From the NCBI GenBank assembly GCA_964400155.1, contig CAYNSQ010000005.1:1-37148 (forward strand): DNA of 37,148 bases, in the 5' to 3' direction. Every line of letters begins with the position of its first letter. Positions within the stretch are counted from its first letter, which is position 1. The DNA is from JAYTJL01 sp964400155 (lineage in GTDB: Bacteria > Patescibacteriota > Saccharimonadia > Saccharimonadales > UBA10212). Of this stretch, positions 30,893 through 37,148 are shown piece by piece. Both the position numbers and the translations under genes were made by a program. The notes beneath the pieces were generated by a model. That model saw only the letters and a program-made list of their open reading frames with translations, was not told where the DNA came from and made no database searches.

Positions 30893-31524
30893 GCATAAAA
30901 AGAAAAGCCCTGATTCTTAGAATTCTGCTTGGCCTATGTATATTGTTGTTTTTTGCTACTCTAGTATTTGGGCTATCATTATTGACTAAAAAAAGTAAGA
31001 CTTTAACCAAGCTTCGTTTGGATAATTCTATCACTAGAGCCCAGCTTGATTCACTAACTCAAGCAAAAGCTGAAGTAGATAAATATGGATATTATCAAAG
31101 CATAGCCAAAGCAGTCATCCCTAACGATAAAGACCAAGCACAGGCAGTAGTTGATATTTTCGCAATTGCCGACTCAGCTGGTCTTTCCTTGCAAAATCTT
31201 TCATTCCCTAATAGTACCCTTGGAGTATCAGGCACTGGCGGTACAACAAGTTCTGCTGTTCCTGAGTCAAAAAGTGTTTTATCACAAGCTAAACCAGTAC
31301 CTGGAATTAATGGATTATATTCTATCGAAGTAGTTCTAACTCCGGAAAACACAACACAGACTCCCGACAATAAAAAGCCGACTTATGCAAAAATGTTAGA
31401 TTTCTTGGAAAGGATAGAAAATAACCAGCGAACTGCCCAGATTACTGCTCTAAATATAGAACCAATTGATGGAAGCGATAAGGTAAACTTTTCTTTAACA
31501 CTTAATATATTTATAAAACCATGA
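30889..31524 (+). CDS. pilO: PilO-like pilus alignment protein
   Basis: A 211-residue bitopic protein: TM at about 9-31, a short coiled coil at about 38-65 and an extracytoplasmic alpha/beta domain, with a Gly/Ser/Thr-rich loop near residues 105-125. Position after pilM and pilN and the shared layout with PilN identify it; sequence similarity to classical PilO is low. It overlaps both neighbours by 4 bp. Confidence 0.85.
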   Translation: MSIKRKALILRILLGLCILLFFATLVFGLSLLTKKSKTLTKLRLDNSITRAQLDSLTQAKAEVDKYGYYQSIAKAVIPNDKDQAQAVVDIFAIADSAGLSLQNLSFPNSTLGVSGTGGTTSSAVPESKSVLSQAKPVPGINGLYSIEVVLTPENTTQTPDNKKPTYAKMLDFLERIENNQRTAQITALNIEPIDGSDKVNFSLTLNIFIKP

Positions 31525-31819
31525 GTAAAAATCTAGATTTTAAAGCAATACTTCCAAAAATTAAGAAATACACTGCAGTTGTACAAAAGCATTTGGCATT
31601 TATTTTTGTAATCGTGGTTTTACTTTCATATGTTTTTGTAGTTTGGAAGATTAGCAGCCTGGCTACAGTTGAACCAACGCCAGAAGAAGAAGCAGCAGCG
31701 CTTGCTGCAACCACCATACCTAAAGTCAATAAAAATGCAATTTCTCAAATAGAGGCACTTGAAAGCAGTAACGCAGAAGTCCGTAGTTTGTTCGAACAAG
31801 CCCGCAACAACCCATTCCA
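31521..31819 (+). CDS. small pilus-operon membrane protein, 3' end in gap
   Basis: At least 99 residues: basic N-terminus, one TM at about 28-47, then an acidic/Ala stretch (TPEEEAAALAATT) and a short helix ending ARNNPF at the gap. It follows pilO with a 4-bp overlap, the place where PilP sits in diderm bacteria, but it shows no lipobox and I do not recognise the family. It probably ends soon after the gap starts, because the oppositely oriented PH-domain gene must also end in the gap. Confidence 0.7.
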
Positions 31820-31919
31820 NNNNNNNNNNNNNNNNNNNNNNNNNNNNNNNNNNNNNNNNNNNNNNNNNNNNNNNNNNNNNNNNNNNNNNNNNNNNNNNNN
31901 NNNNNNNNNNNNNNNNNNN
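31820..31919. other. assembly gap (100 N) between convergent genes
   Basis: A placeholder gap that removes the 3' ends of both the small pilus-operon gene (plus) and the PH-domain gene (minus). The missing PH-fold half alone suggests more than 150 bp are absent. Confidence 0.95.
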
Positions 31920-32335
31920 TCTTCGACATTACTCATGCTTAACCTAGATACTTTTCTAACAAAAAGTCCTTTTTGGCTAACCTGCACTAGGCTTCTGTCC
32001 GTAACCAGAATTCGGTTTTGGCGATATATATAGGTTGCGACAAACATTACTAAAGCAACAAGCCCAACCGCCAAAAGCATAACTGCAACCAATAGCGCTT
32101 GATTATCACTACTTAGGCTTTCAGTAATCCCAGGAAAAACAATCCAGCCCAGGAATATTAGCGCCAAAACTGCAATGACTGCTTCTAGATAAATTAGGAT
32201 AATGCCAATTGGATGACGATGGACTACCGTAACCAAACATTCATCAGCCTCAACATATTCTCGATCGTGTGGTGCAACAGCCATAGCTGTTGATACTGGT
32301 TTTTGGATTGTTTCAGGCTCAGTGTTAGGAGGCAT
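31920..32335 (-). CDS. PH-domain (bPH2-like) membrane protein, 3' end in gap
   Basis: 139 residues visible: acidic N-terminus with ECLVTVVHRHPIG, two TM segments (about 43-66 and 80-104), then YIYRQNRILVTDRSLVQVSQKGLF, the start of the bacterial PH domain seen in YdbS/YdbT-type proteins. The C-terminal half of the PH fold is in the gap. Function unknown; relatives are membrane proteins linked to envelope stress or transport. An extended TGT-TATAAT at 32344-32349, overlapping the ruvB stop, would start transcription about 2 nt before the ATG. Confidence 0.85.
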
Positions 32336-32343
32336 AATGCTGT

Positions 32344-32349
32344 ATTATA
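32344..32349 (-). promoter_or_regulatory. -10 box of the PH-domain gene, near-leaderless
   Basis: TATAAT preceded by TGT (extended -10) on the minus strand. The ATG (32335) is 9 nt past the box, leaving about 2 nt of leader. Confidence 0.65.
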
Positions 32350-33391
32350 ACAGGCTAGCGTTGGAATTTTTATCTGTTGGTGGAGTCTTACCTACATGTC
32401 GCCATGCTTTAGCTGTCGCCTTTCGACCTCTGGGAGTACGCTCCAGTAGGCCGATTTGCATAAGGTATGGTTCATAAAAGTCTTCTATTGTAGATCTTTC
32501 TTCTGACGTTATAGCCGCAAGTGTATCAACTCCCACTGGCCCGCCATTGTAATGCTCAATCAGTGCATTTAGTAAATTACGGTCGGCTAAATCGAGACCT
32601 AATTCATCGACTTCTAACATCTTTAGCGATTCTGTTGCACGTATTTCATCTACAATCCCATCGCCGTTAACATCAGCATAATCCCTGGTGCGTTTTAAAA
32701 GTCTATTGGCAATTCTTGGAGTTAGTCGTGACCTATGCGCCAGCAGATCTGCCGCCTTTGGTTCTATCTTTACGTCTAAAATCTTTGCAGCCCTAGTAAT
32801 TATTCTGGCAATTTCTTCTGGTGTATAAAATTCAAGTTTGTGAATCAGCCCAAATCTATCTCTTAGTGGCGCCGCTAGCGACCCTGTACGTGTTGTAGCA
32901 CCAATGATTGTGAACTTTGGCAGATCCAATCTCAAACTTCTAGCACTGGGGCCTTTGCCTAGCATAATGTCTAGTTTGAAGTCTTCCATAGCACTGTACA
33001 AAACTTCTTCTATCGATCTGTGCAGACGGTGGATCTCATCTATGAATAATATGTCGCCGTCTTGCAGGTTAGTTAATAAGCTGGCTAGATCACCAGCTCT
33101 CTCTATAGCCGGACCGGATGTTATGCGAATTTGAGCACCCATTTCATTGGCAATTACAGTTGCCATGGTAGTTTTACCAAGCCCCGGTGGTCCGTGCAGT
33201 AATACGTGGTCTATTGGCTCACCCCGTTTGGTGGCGGCATCAATCGCTAATTTAAGGTTTTTCTTTAAATGTTCTTGCCCAACGTAGCTTTTAAAGTCTC
33301 TGGGTCGCAGGGTTTCTTCAAATTTCTCCTCAGCCTTATCATCAACACCACCATCATCAACGGAAGTGTTTACAATTCTCTCGATTGCCAT
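32345..33391 (-). CDS. ruvB: RuvB Holliday junction helicase
   Basis: AAA+ motor that drives branch migration with RuvA. LRPRDFKSYVGQEH at the N-terminus, Walker A HGPPGLGKTT (about 66-75), Walker B ILFIDEIHRL, sensor IIGATTRTGSLAAPLRDRFG, and the C-terminal winged helix ending near GRKATAKAWRHVG. The length of 348 residues is normal. It starts 23 bp after ftsH; an extended -10-like TGT-TAGACT (33398-33403) would allow a separate leaderless transcript. ruvA and ruvC are not in the window. Confidence 0.98.
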   Translation of the reverse strand: MAIERIVNTSVDDGGVDDKAEEKFEETLRPRDFKSYVGQEHLKKNLKLAIDAATKRGEPIDHVLLHGPPGLGKTTMATVIANEMGAQIRITSGPAIERAGDLASLLTNLQDGDILFIDEIHRLHRSIEEVLYSAMEDFKLDIMLGKGPSARSLRLDLPKFTIIGATTRTGSLAAPLRDRFGLIHKLEFYTPEEIARIITRAAKILDVKIEPKAADLLAHRSRLTPRIANRLLKRTRDYADVNGDGIVDEIRATESLKMLEVDELGLDLADRNLLNALIEHYNGGPVGVDTLAAITSEERSTIEDFYEPYLMQIGLLERTPRGRKATAKAWRHVGKTPPTDKNSNASLL

Positions 33392-33414
33392 ATAAATAGT
33401 CTAACAGAACAGAT

Positions 33415-35295
33415 CTAGTACAGTGCGGCTGATTTGGGCATAGCACTACCTTTGAGGATCTTTAGTACTTCATCAGCTTCAATTGTTTCTTTTTCTAGAA
33501 GTGCGTCTTTTAATTCTTCTAGTTTTGACTGGTTAGCTTTAACTACTGCGTGAGCCCGAGATGTTGCCTCAGTAATCAGTGCCTCTACTTCGTCATCAAT
33601 TACCTTGGCGGTTTCGTCTGAATACTGTTTTTCGTGCATCATCCTATCAAACATCATGCCATCATCCGTATGAAAAACTTGGTTGCGTAATTTTTTACCC
33701 ATTCCTTGATTTACTACCATTTCACGAGCAAGCTCGGCGGCTTTTTGCAAATCAGACCCTGCTCCGGTTGTTACTCTATCCATTCCATAAACGATTTCTT
33801 CAGCCACGCGACCACCTAACATGCGTGCCAGCACATCCTTGTACTCAATAATACTGTGGTAGCTTTTGTCCTCCGGTGGAATAAACCAGGTTACACCACC
33901 GGTTGGCCCTCTTGGGATAATCGTCACTTTGTGTACCATGTCACTGTCCGGCAGTACATGCCCAACTATGGCGTGTCCGGCTTCATGATAAGCAGTTAGT
34001 TCTTTATCTTTGTCACTCATCACTTTACTTTTTCGTTCCGGCCCAATTGCAACTTTTTCAAATGCTGCTACAACATCGTCATTTTCAATAACTTTTCGGT
34101 TATGCCGAGCAGCTATTATAGCTGCCTCGTTGGCAATGTTGGCCAAATCAGCACCACTAGAACCAGCACTCTTAGCGGCAAGGGAATTTAGATCTACGTC
34201 TTTGCTAACTGGTTTTTCTGCAAAATGTACTTTCAAAATCGCTTCGCGATCTTTTCTATCTGGTAAATCAATGTTTACACGACGATCAAACCTGCCAGGT
34301 CGCAGAAGTGCTGGATCTAGAACATCAGACCGGTTGGTGGCTGCCAGTACAATCACATTCACTCCTTGTTCAAAACCGTCCATCTCAACCAGAATTTGGT
34401 TAAGGGTTTGTTCACGTTCGTCGTGTCCTCCGCCCATTCCACTGCCTCGTTTGCGTCCGACAGCATCTATTTCATCAATGAAGATAATGCAGGGTGCGTT
34501 TTTCTTAGCCTTAGTAAATAAGTCTCTTACACGGCTGGCACCAACGCCAACAAACATTTCGACAAATTCAGAACCACTAATACTGAAGAAGGGGGCATTG
34601 GCCTCCCCGGCAACTGCACGTGCCAGCATTGTTTTACCTGTCCCGGGAGGACCAACCAGTAGAACACCTTTTGGTATTTTTGCTCCTACACCTTCAAATT
34701 TCTTAGGATACTTTAGGAATTCCACAACTTCTTCAAGATCTTGTTTGGACTCATCGTTACCTGCTATGTCTTTAAAGGTTATTTTATTTTTTTCGTTTCC
34801 ATACAACCGAGCTTTGCTCTTCCCAAAACTCATTGCTTGATTACCCTGCCCCTGGGCGCTACGGAACATTAGAATAAGTATTACCGCGATGATTATTACC
34901 GGTAACACGCTCCCGAGAAGAGTAATCCATATTCCATCACTACCGGACTTTGGTTTGTATTCAAGTTCTACCTTACCTTGCTTTAGACCCTGTTCAAAGA
35001 GGGTTGCGCTTGGGTCTTTAGAAGACTGTTGAGTTGGTTCCTCCTTACCAATAGGTGTAACTTTAAGATCAGATTCACCTATGACTGTTATTTGCTTTGT
35101 TTGCCCGGCATTAGCATCAGATATCACCTGTGACAATGGCACTGTCTTAAGTTTGCTTGGTTGAGAAAAGGCCGCCCATGCAACAAGACCAAATAAAATC
35201 AGTAGGGCTATAAATCCGGCATTCTTAAAATAAGGGCTCTTTTTATCACCGCCGCTTTTACCGCTTCCGCCAAGACTAAATTTTTTCTTATCCAT
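33415..35295 (-). CDS. ftsH: FtsH ATP-dependent zinc metalloprotease
   Basis: Membrane-bound AAA+ protease for quality control of membrane proteins. TM1 at about 26-44, an extracytoplasmic domain, TM2 at about 122-144, Walker A VGPPGTGKT (214-222), Walker B CIIFIDEIDAVGRKRG, the second region of homology with ATNRSDVLDPALLRPGRFDRR, and the zinc site HEAGHAIVGH with a downstream Asp in TTGAGSDLQKA. The length of 626 residues is typical. GGAG lies 7 nt before the ATG. It follows tilS by 33 bp, a common bacterial neighbourhood. Confidence 0.98.
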   Translation of the reverse strand: MDKKKFSLGGSGKSGGDKKSPYFKNAGFIALLILFGLVAWAAFSQPSKLKTVPLSQVISDANAGQTKQITVIGESDLKVTPIGKEEPTQQSSKDPSATLFEQGLKQGKVELEYKPKSGSDGIWITLLGSVLPVIIIAVILILMFRSAQGQGNQAMSFGKSKARLYGNEKNKITFKDIAGNDESKQDLEEVVEFLKYPKKFEGVGAKIPKGVLLVGPPGTGKTMLARAVAGEANAPFFSISGSEFVEMFVGVGASRVRDLFTKAKKNAPCIIFIDEIDAVGRKRGSGMGGGHDEREQTLNQILVEMDGFEQGVNVIVLAATNRSDVLDPALLRPGRFDRRVNIDLPDRKDREAILKVHFAEKPVSKDVDLNSLAAKSAGSSGADLANIANEAAIIAARHNRKVIENDDVVAAFEKVAIGPERKSKVMSDKDKELTAYHEAGHAIVGHVLPDSDMVHKVTIIPRGPTGGVTWFIPPEDKSYHSIIEYKDVLARMLGGRVAEEIVYGMDRVTTGAGSDLQKAAELAREMVVNQGMGKKLRNQVFHTDDGMMFDRMMHEKQYSDETAKVIDDEVEALITEATSRAHAVVKANQSKLEELKDALLEKETIEADEVLKILKGSAMPKSAALY

Positions 35296-35328
35296 CTATT
35301 ACTCCAGATATTATATCAGGCTATTCTA

Positions 35329-36276
35329 TCAGGGGTAAGTAATATACCCAAACTCTTTATCTAACAGTAAGAACCATTTACTACCTAAATTTGTTTTATT
35401 ACCAGGCTTGCCAGCTCTGATAAATACATCCAGTCTCTCTATTAAAGTACTATCAAGTTCGTCCACGTTGTTAGCATTCAGCCAGCCATACAGCACTTCG
35501 CGACTTATTAAAGTCGGCAATTGACAATAGTTATGTCTATTCAATTTATGTTCATTATCTATATATTGCGAAATATTCGCAATTAAATCACTAATTTCTG
35601 ACGATAATTTTTCTATATGATTAACTTGTTTGAGTAGTTGCCTGCGTTGAGTTTGCGTCATTTTTGTTTCTAAACAACCTCTAACTCGATTGCGTAAATA
35701 TTGTGAAGATAAATTTGTCTCATCTTCTCGCCATTCCAGATTATTTTGAATTGCATACTCCACAAGTTTCTGCTTTGGCAAATCAAGTAGTGGGCGCATC
35801 ACTTCAGTGTTTCTTTGCATAGCAACTAGTCCCCGCCAACCGGTACCTCTCAAAATATTAATTACAGCGGTTTCAATGAGATCATCCTGATGGTGGGCAG
35901 TTATGACTGCCTTGGCGCCATATTTTTTCTTAAGATCAAAAAGGAACTTATATCTAGCCTTCCTAGCCTGTTCCTCAGATGCATTTTTCCCAAGATTGCC
36001 ATAACCAACTTCACAAACCAAGTTGTATTTAGTAGCGATTCGTCTTACCAACTTTTCATCTTTATCACTATCATTTCTAATCCCATGGTTAAAATGAGCA
36101 ACAATCAACCGAAAACTTTTAACTGGTAACTTGGAACTGGTAACTTTCGGACCTTGTTCTTTGTTATAAGTTAATAGTTCTGAGTTATTAGTTAGTAGGT
36201 GAAGCATTGACATCGAATCTACTCCACCAGAAACGGCAACAATATACACTCCAGGTTCTGGCAGTTTTACTTCCAT
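35329..36276 (-). CDS. tilS: tRNA(Ile)-lysidine synthase TilS
   Basis: Adds lysine to C34 of tRNA-Ile(CAU) so that it reads AUA. PP-loop motif AVSGGVDS (residues 14-21), VAHFNHGIR, ITAHHQDDLIET and a helix with YLRNRVR at the C-terminal side. At 315 residues it is a short form without the large C-terminal domains of E. coli TilS. Residues about 29-55 between the PP-loop strand and LIVAHFNHG are an unusual repeat-encoded insertion. A TAAGAT at 36284-36289 would start transcription within 1 nt of the ATG. Confidence 0.95.
   Translation of the reverse strand: MEVKLPEPGVYIVAVSGGVDSMSMLHLLTNNSELLTYNKEQGPKVTSSKLPVKSFRLIVAHFNHGIRNDSDKDEKLVRRIATKYNLVCEVGYGNLGKNASEEQARKARYKFLFDLKKKYGAKAVITAHHQDDLIETAVINILRGTGWRGLVAMQRNTEVMRPLLDLPKQKLVEYAIQNNLEWREDETNLSSQYLRNRVRGCLETKMTQTQRRQLLKQVNHIEKLSSEISDLIANISQYIDNEHKLNRHNYCQLPTLISREVLYGWLNANNVDELDSTLIERLDVFIRAGKPGNKTNLGSKWFLLLDKEFGYITYP
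36121..36200. repeat. CPR-type low-complexity repeat inside tilS
   Basis: Contains two exact 12-bp copies of aactggtaactt (36121-36132 and 36135-36146) followed by A/T-rich near-repeats of the tta-agt-tat type. It encodes the non-conserved TilS residues about 29-55. Confidence 0.65.
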
Positions 36277-36320
36277 ATCCGCTATCTTACAACACCTTGC
36301 TCAAGCAGTCTGGAATTTTT

Positions 36321-36329
36321 TGTTATAAA
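36321..36329 (+). promoter_or_regulatory. extended -10 of the four-TM gene
   Basis: TGT-TATAAA, with the ATG at 36346. Leader about 10 nt with no clear ribosome site. Confidence 0.45.
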
Positions 36330-36345
36330 ATAATCATAACCACTT

Positions 36346-36987
36346 ATGCCAAACCAAAATCTCAAATCTCATAACAGCCAACAATATGATCTTGTAAAAG
36401 ATCTATTTATGCCTAGTTTGCTGCAAATCTCTCTGTACTTTTTAACAAGCATTGTTTTACTTACGGTACTGAATGCAATTCGGTTTTGGGAATACCTGAA
36501 TAAAGACCTTGCTGGCAGGAATCAAGCACTAGAACTGTTTGGTTCTGGCGCTGACGGTGGCAGCCTCTTGGGCAGTGGCTCGTATGGAAGAATTGGGCAG
36601 ATGGTTATTTGGGGACTGGTGGGAGTATTCATCTACATAGTAGTTTGGTTTTTAAAAAACATTATTGTCAATCTACGCAACGATATAGTTGCTGACGAAT
36701 ACGTTCATCCCCATTCCTACAAACGATCCAAATACTGGCAGTCTGTTCTTTCTAGAAAAGCCCTATTTGTATTAATATCACTTGTCCTAATTGTGTATAT
36801 ATATTTATTATTTCAGCTCTTGCCTGTCATTTTAGATTATTTCTATCGAATGGTGGTAGACTTCAACACTCAGAATGCTCTATATGGTCTTGCTGCTGTT
36901 GCATCGACAACCCTACTGCTTCATATTTTTATAAGCCTATGCCGATTAACTATAAGTGCCTGGCGATTTATTTATACTGATTTATAA
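36346..36987 (+). CDS. four-TM membrane protein of unknown function
   Basis: 213 residues, TM segments at about 24-44, 84-104, 139-162 and 176-200. A Gly/Ser-rich loop (FGSGADGGSLLGSGSYG) connects TM1 and TM2, and a charged loop (residues about 108-135) connects TM2 and TM3. I recognise no family. Divergent from tilS. It ends at the hairpin at 36986-37008. Confidence 0.75.
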   Translation: MPNQNLKSHNSQQYDLVKDLFMPSLLQISLYFLTSIVLLTVLNAIRFWEYLNKDLAGRNQALELFGSGADGGSLLGSGSYGRIGQMVIWGLVGVFIYIVVWFLKNIIVNLRNDIVADEYVHPHSYKRSKYWQSVLSRKALFVLISLVLIVYIYLLFQLLPVILDYFYRMVVDFNTQNALYGLAAVASTTLLLHIFISLCRLTISAWRFIYTDL

Positions 36988-37008
36988 AAAAACTGCTCCT
37001 CTGAGCAG
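36986..37008 (-). terminator. intrinsic terminator of the CCA-ended RNA
   Basis: A perfect 6-bp stem CTGCTC/GAGCAG with a 4-base loop (36993-37008), followed on the minus strand by seven T. It lies 9 nt after the CCA of the RNA at 37018. On the plus strand there is no T run, so it serves mainly the minus strand. Confidence 0.85.
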
Positions 37009-37017
37009 ATCTTAATT

Positions 37018-37148
37018 TGGTAGCAGGGGCGAGATTTGAACAAATGCTCGGAGTTAAGCAATTATAACTCCTCGCTATGCTGAGTCAAATTAGTAAATTT
37101 GACTCTAGTCTGCGACCGCCAAAGGGTCGCTCGTTCAAAATGACATTT
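37018..37148 (-). ncRNA. 3' part of a structured RNA ending in CCA (tmRNA or other tRNA-like RNA)
   Basis: The visible minus-strand 3' end reads GTTCAAATC (a T-loop-like string), then TCGCCCCTGCTACCA, then 9 nt and an intrinsic terminator. Upstream there is no normal tRNA body but four hairpins: GCGACC/GGTCGC (6 bp), a perfect 10-bp stem GAGTCAAATT/AATTTGACTC, GGAGTTA/TAACTCC (7 bp), and CGAG-ATTT/AAAT-CTCG around the T-loop-like string. No acceptor partner (AGCAGGG) is present in the window, so the 5' end lies beyond it. A tmRNA 3' half with its pseudoknot domain is the obvious candidate, but the T stem is atypical and no tag peptide is visible. Confidence 0.55.

Noticed and set aside
34010..34840. 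276-residue open frame antisense to ftsH
   Set aside because: Shadow of a strongly conserved gene; Ser/Arg/Leu-rich composition without any motif and no promoter or ribosome site.
37090..37148. Possible tmRNA tag ending LAVAD in the edge RNA
   Set aside because: The frame is closed by an upstream TGA after a few codons and lies in the GCGACC/GGTCGC hairpin; not a credible tag.
1..37148. CRISPR arrays, insertion sequences, rRNA genes
   Set aside because: No regularly spaced repeats, no transposase-like protein and no rRNA sequence were seen.
1..37148. Alternative genetic code (UGA as glycine) as in other CPR groups
   Set aside because: Conserved genes end at TGA where the family ends (murA, GIY-YIG, pilB) and contain no internal TGA.

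Overview
The window reads as chromosomal DNA of a reduced-genome monoderm bacterium of the Candidate Phyla Radiation, most likely a Saccharibacterium (TM7). The evidence is the gene set: a type IV pilus operon without pilQ, a short CPR-style TsaB, a HTH-MurA fusion, lamin-tail and NodB surface proteins, a sortase, and Lys-rich and palindromic intragenic repeats that I recall from CPR genomes. UGA serves as a stop (murA, tilS-region genes, GIY-YIG gene), so this is not a code-25 lineage. Three runs of 100 N (2456-2555, 23393-23492, 31820-31919) are assembly gaps. They truncate glyA, a PH-domain gene and a small pilus-linked gene, and probably hide one gene between pilB and pilC.

Layout. 1-450: tRNA-Arg(UCG), a tiny GIY-YIG gene and a decayed second copy of the same tRNA. 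443-5757: HTH/DUF3467 protein, murB, glyA, HTH-murA, class D/E-like sortase. 5750-11157: an envelope polysaccharide locus with a GT2 synthase, a membrane-anchored NodB deacetylase, a 53-residue LPNTG-TM peptide (too short for most ORF filters) behind a perfect consensus promoter, and divergently a large secreted deacetylase with carbohydrate-binding-like domains plus a membrane-anchored extracellular protein. 11188-13588: tRNA-Gly, a CapD-like epimerase, tRNA-Arg(UCU), tRNA-His, a VIT-family transporter. 13585-21455: polyprenol/phytol-kinase-like protein, a structured RNA region with a tRNA-Pro 3' end copy, tRNA-Pro, rny, tsaB, tsaE, lamin-tail protein, PRC-barrel protein, recX, a DUF457-like membrane protein, recA. 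21592-31819: type IV pilus genes pilB, [gap], pilC, pilA, three minor prepilins, pilM, pilN, pilO and a small membrane gene. 31920-36987: PH-domain protein, ruvB, ftsH, tilS, a four-TM protein. The last 131 bases hold the 3' end of a hairpin-rich RNA ending in CCA before an intrinsic terminator.

How the genes work together. MurB and MurA are consecutive steps of UDP-MurNAc synthesis. The sortase, the LPNTG peptide, the GT2 and the two deacetylases look like a surface polysaccharide and anchoring module. PilB, PilC, PilM, PilN, PilO and the prepilins form a pilus machine. RecA, RecX and RuvB serve recombination; TsaB, TsaE and TilS modify tRNA.

Expression signals are unusually readable. At least eight genes have a -10 box placed so that transcription would start within about 0-5 nt of the start codon (leaderless or nearly so), while others carry good Shine-Dalgarno sites. 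Several tRNA genes share a motif of TATAAT followed by CCTCTGTT just before the mature 5' end. The items I find most worth following are the two CCA-ended structured RNAs, the LPNTG peptide, the shared tRNA promoter motif and the leaderless pattern.
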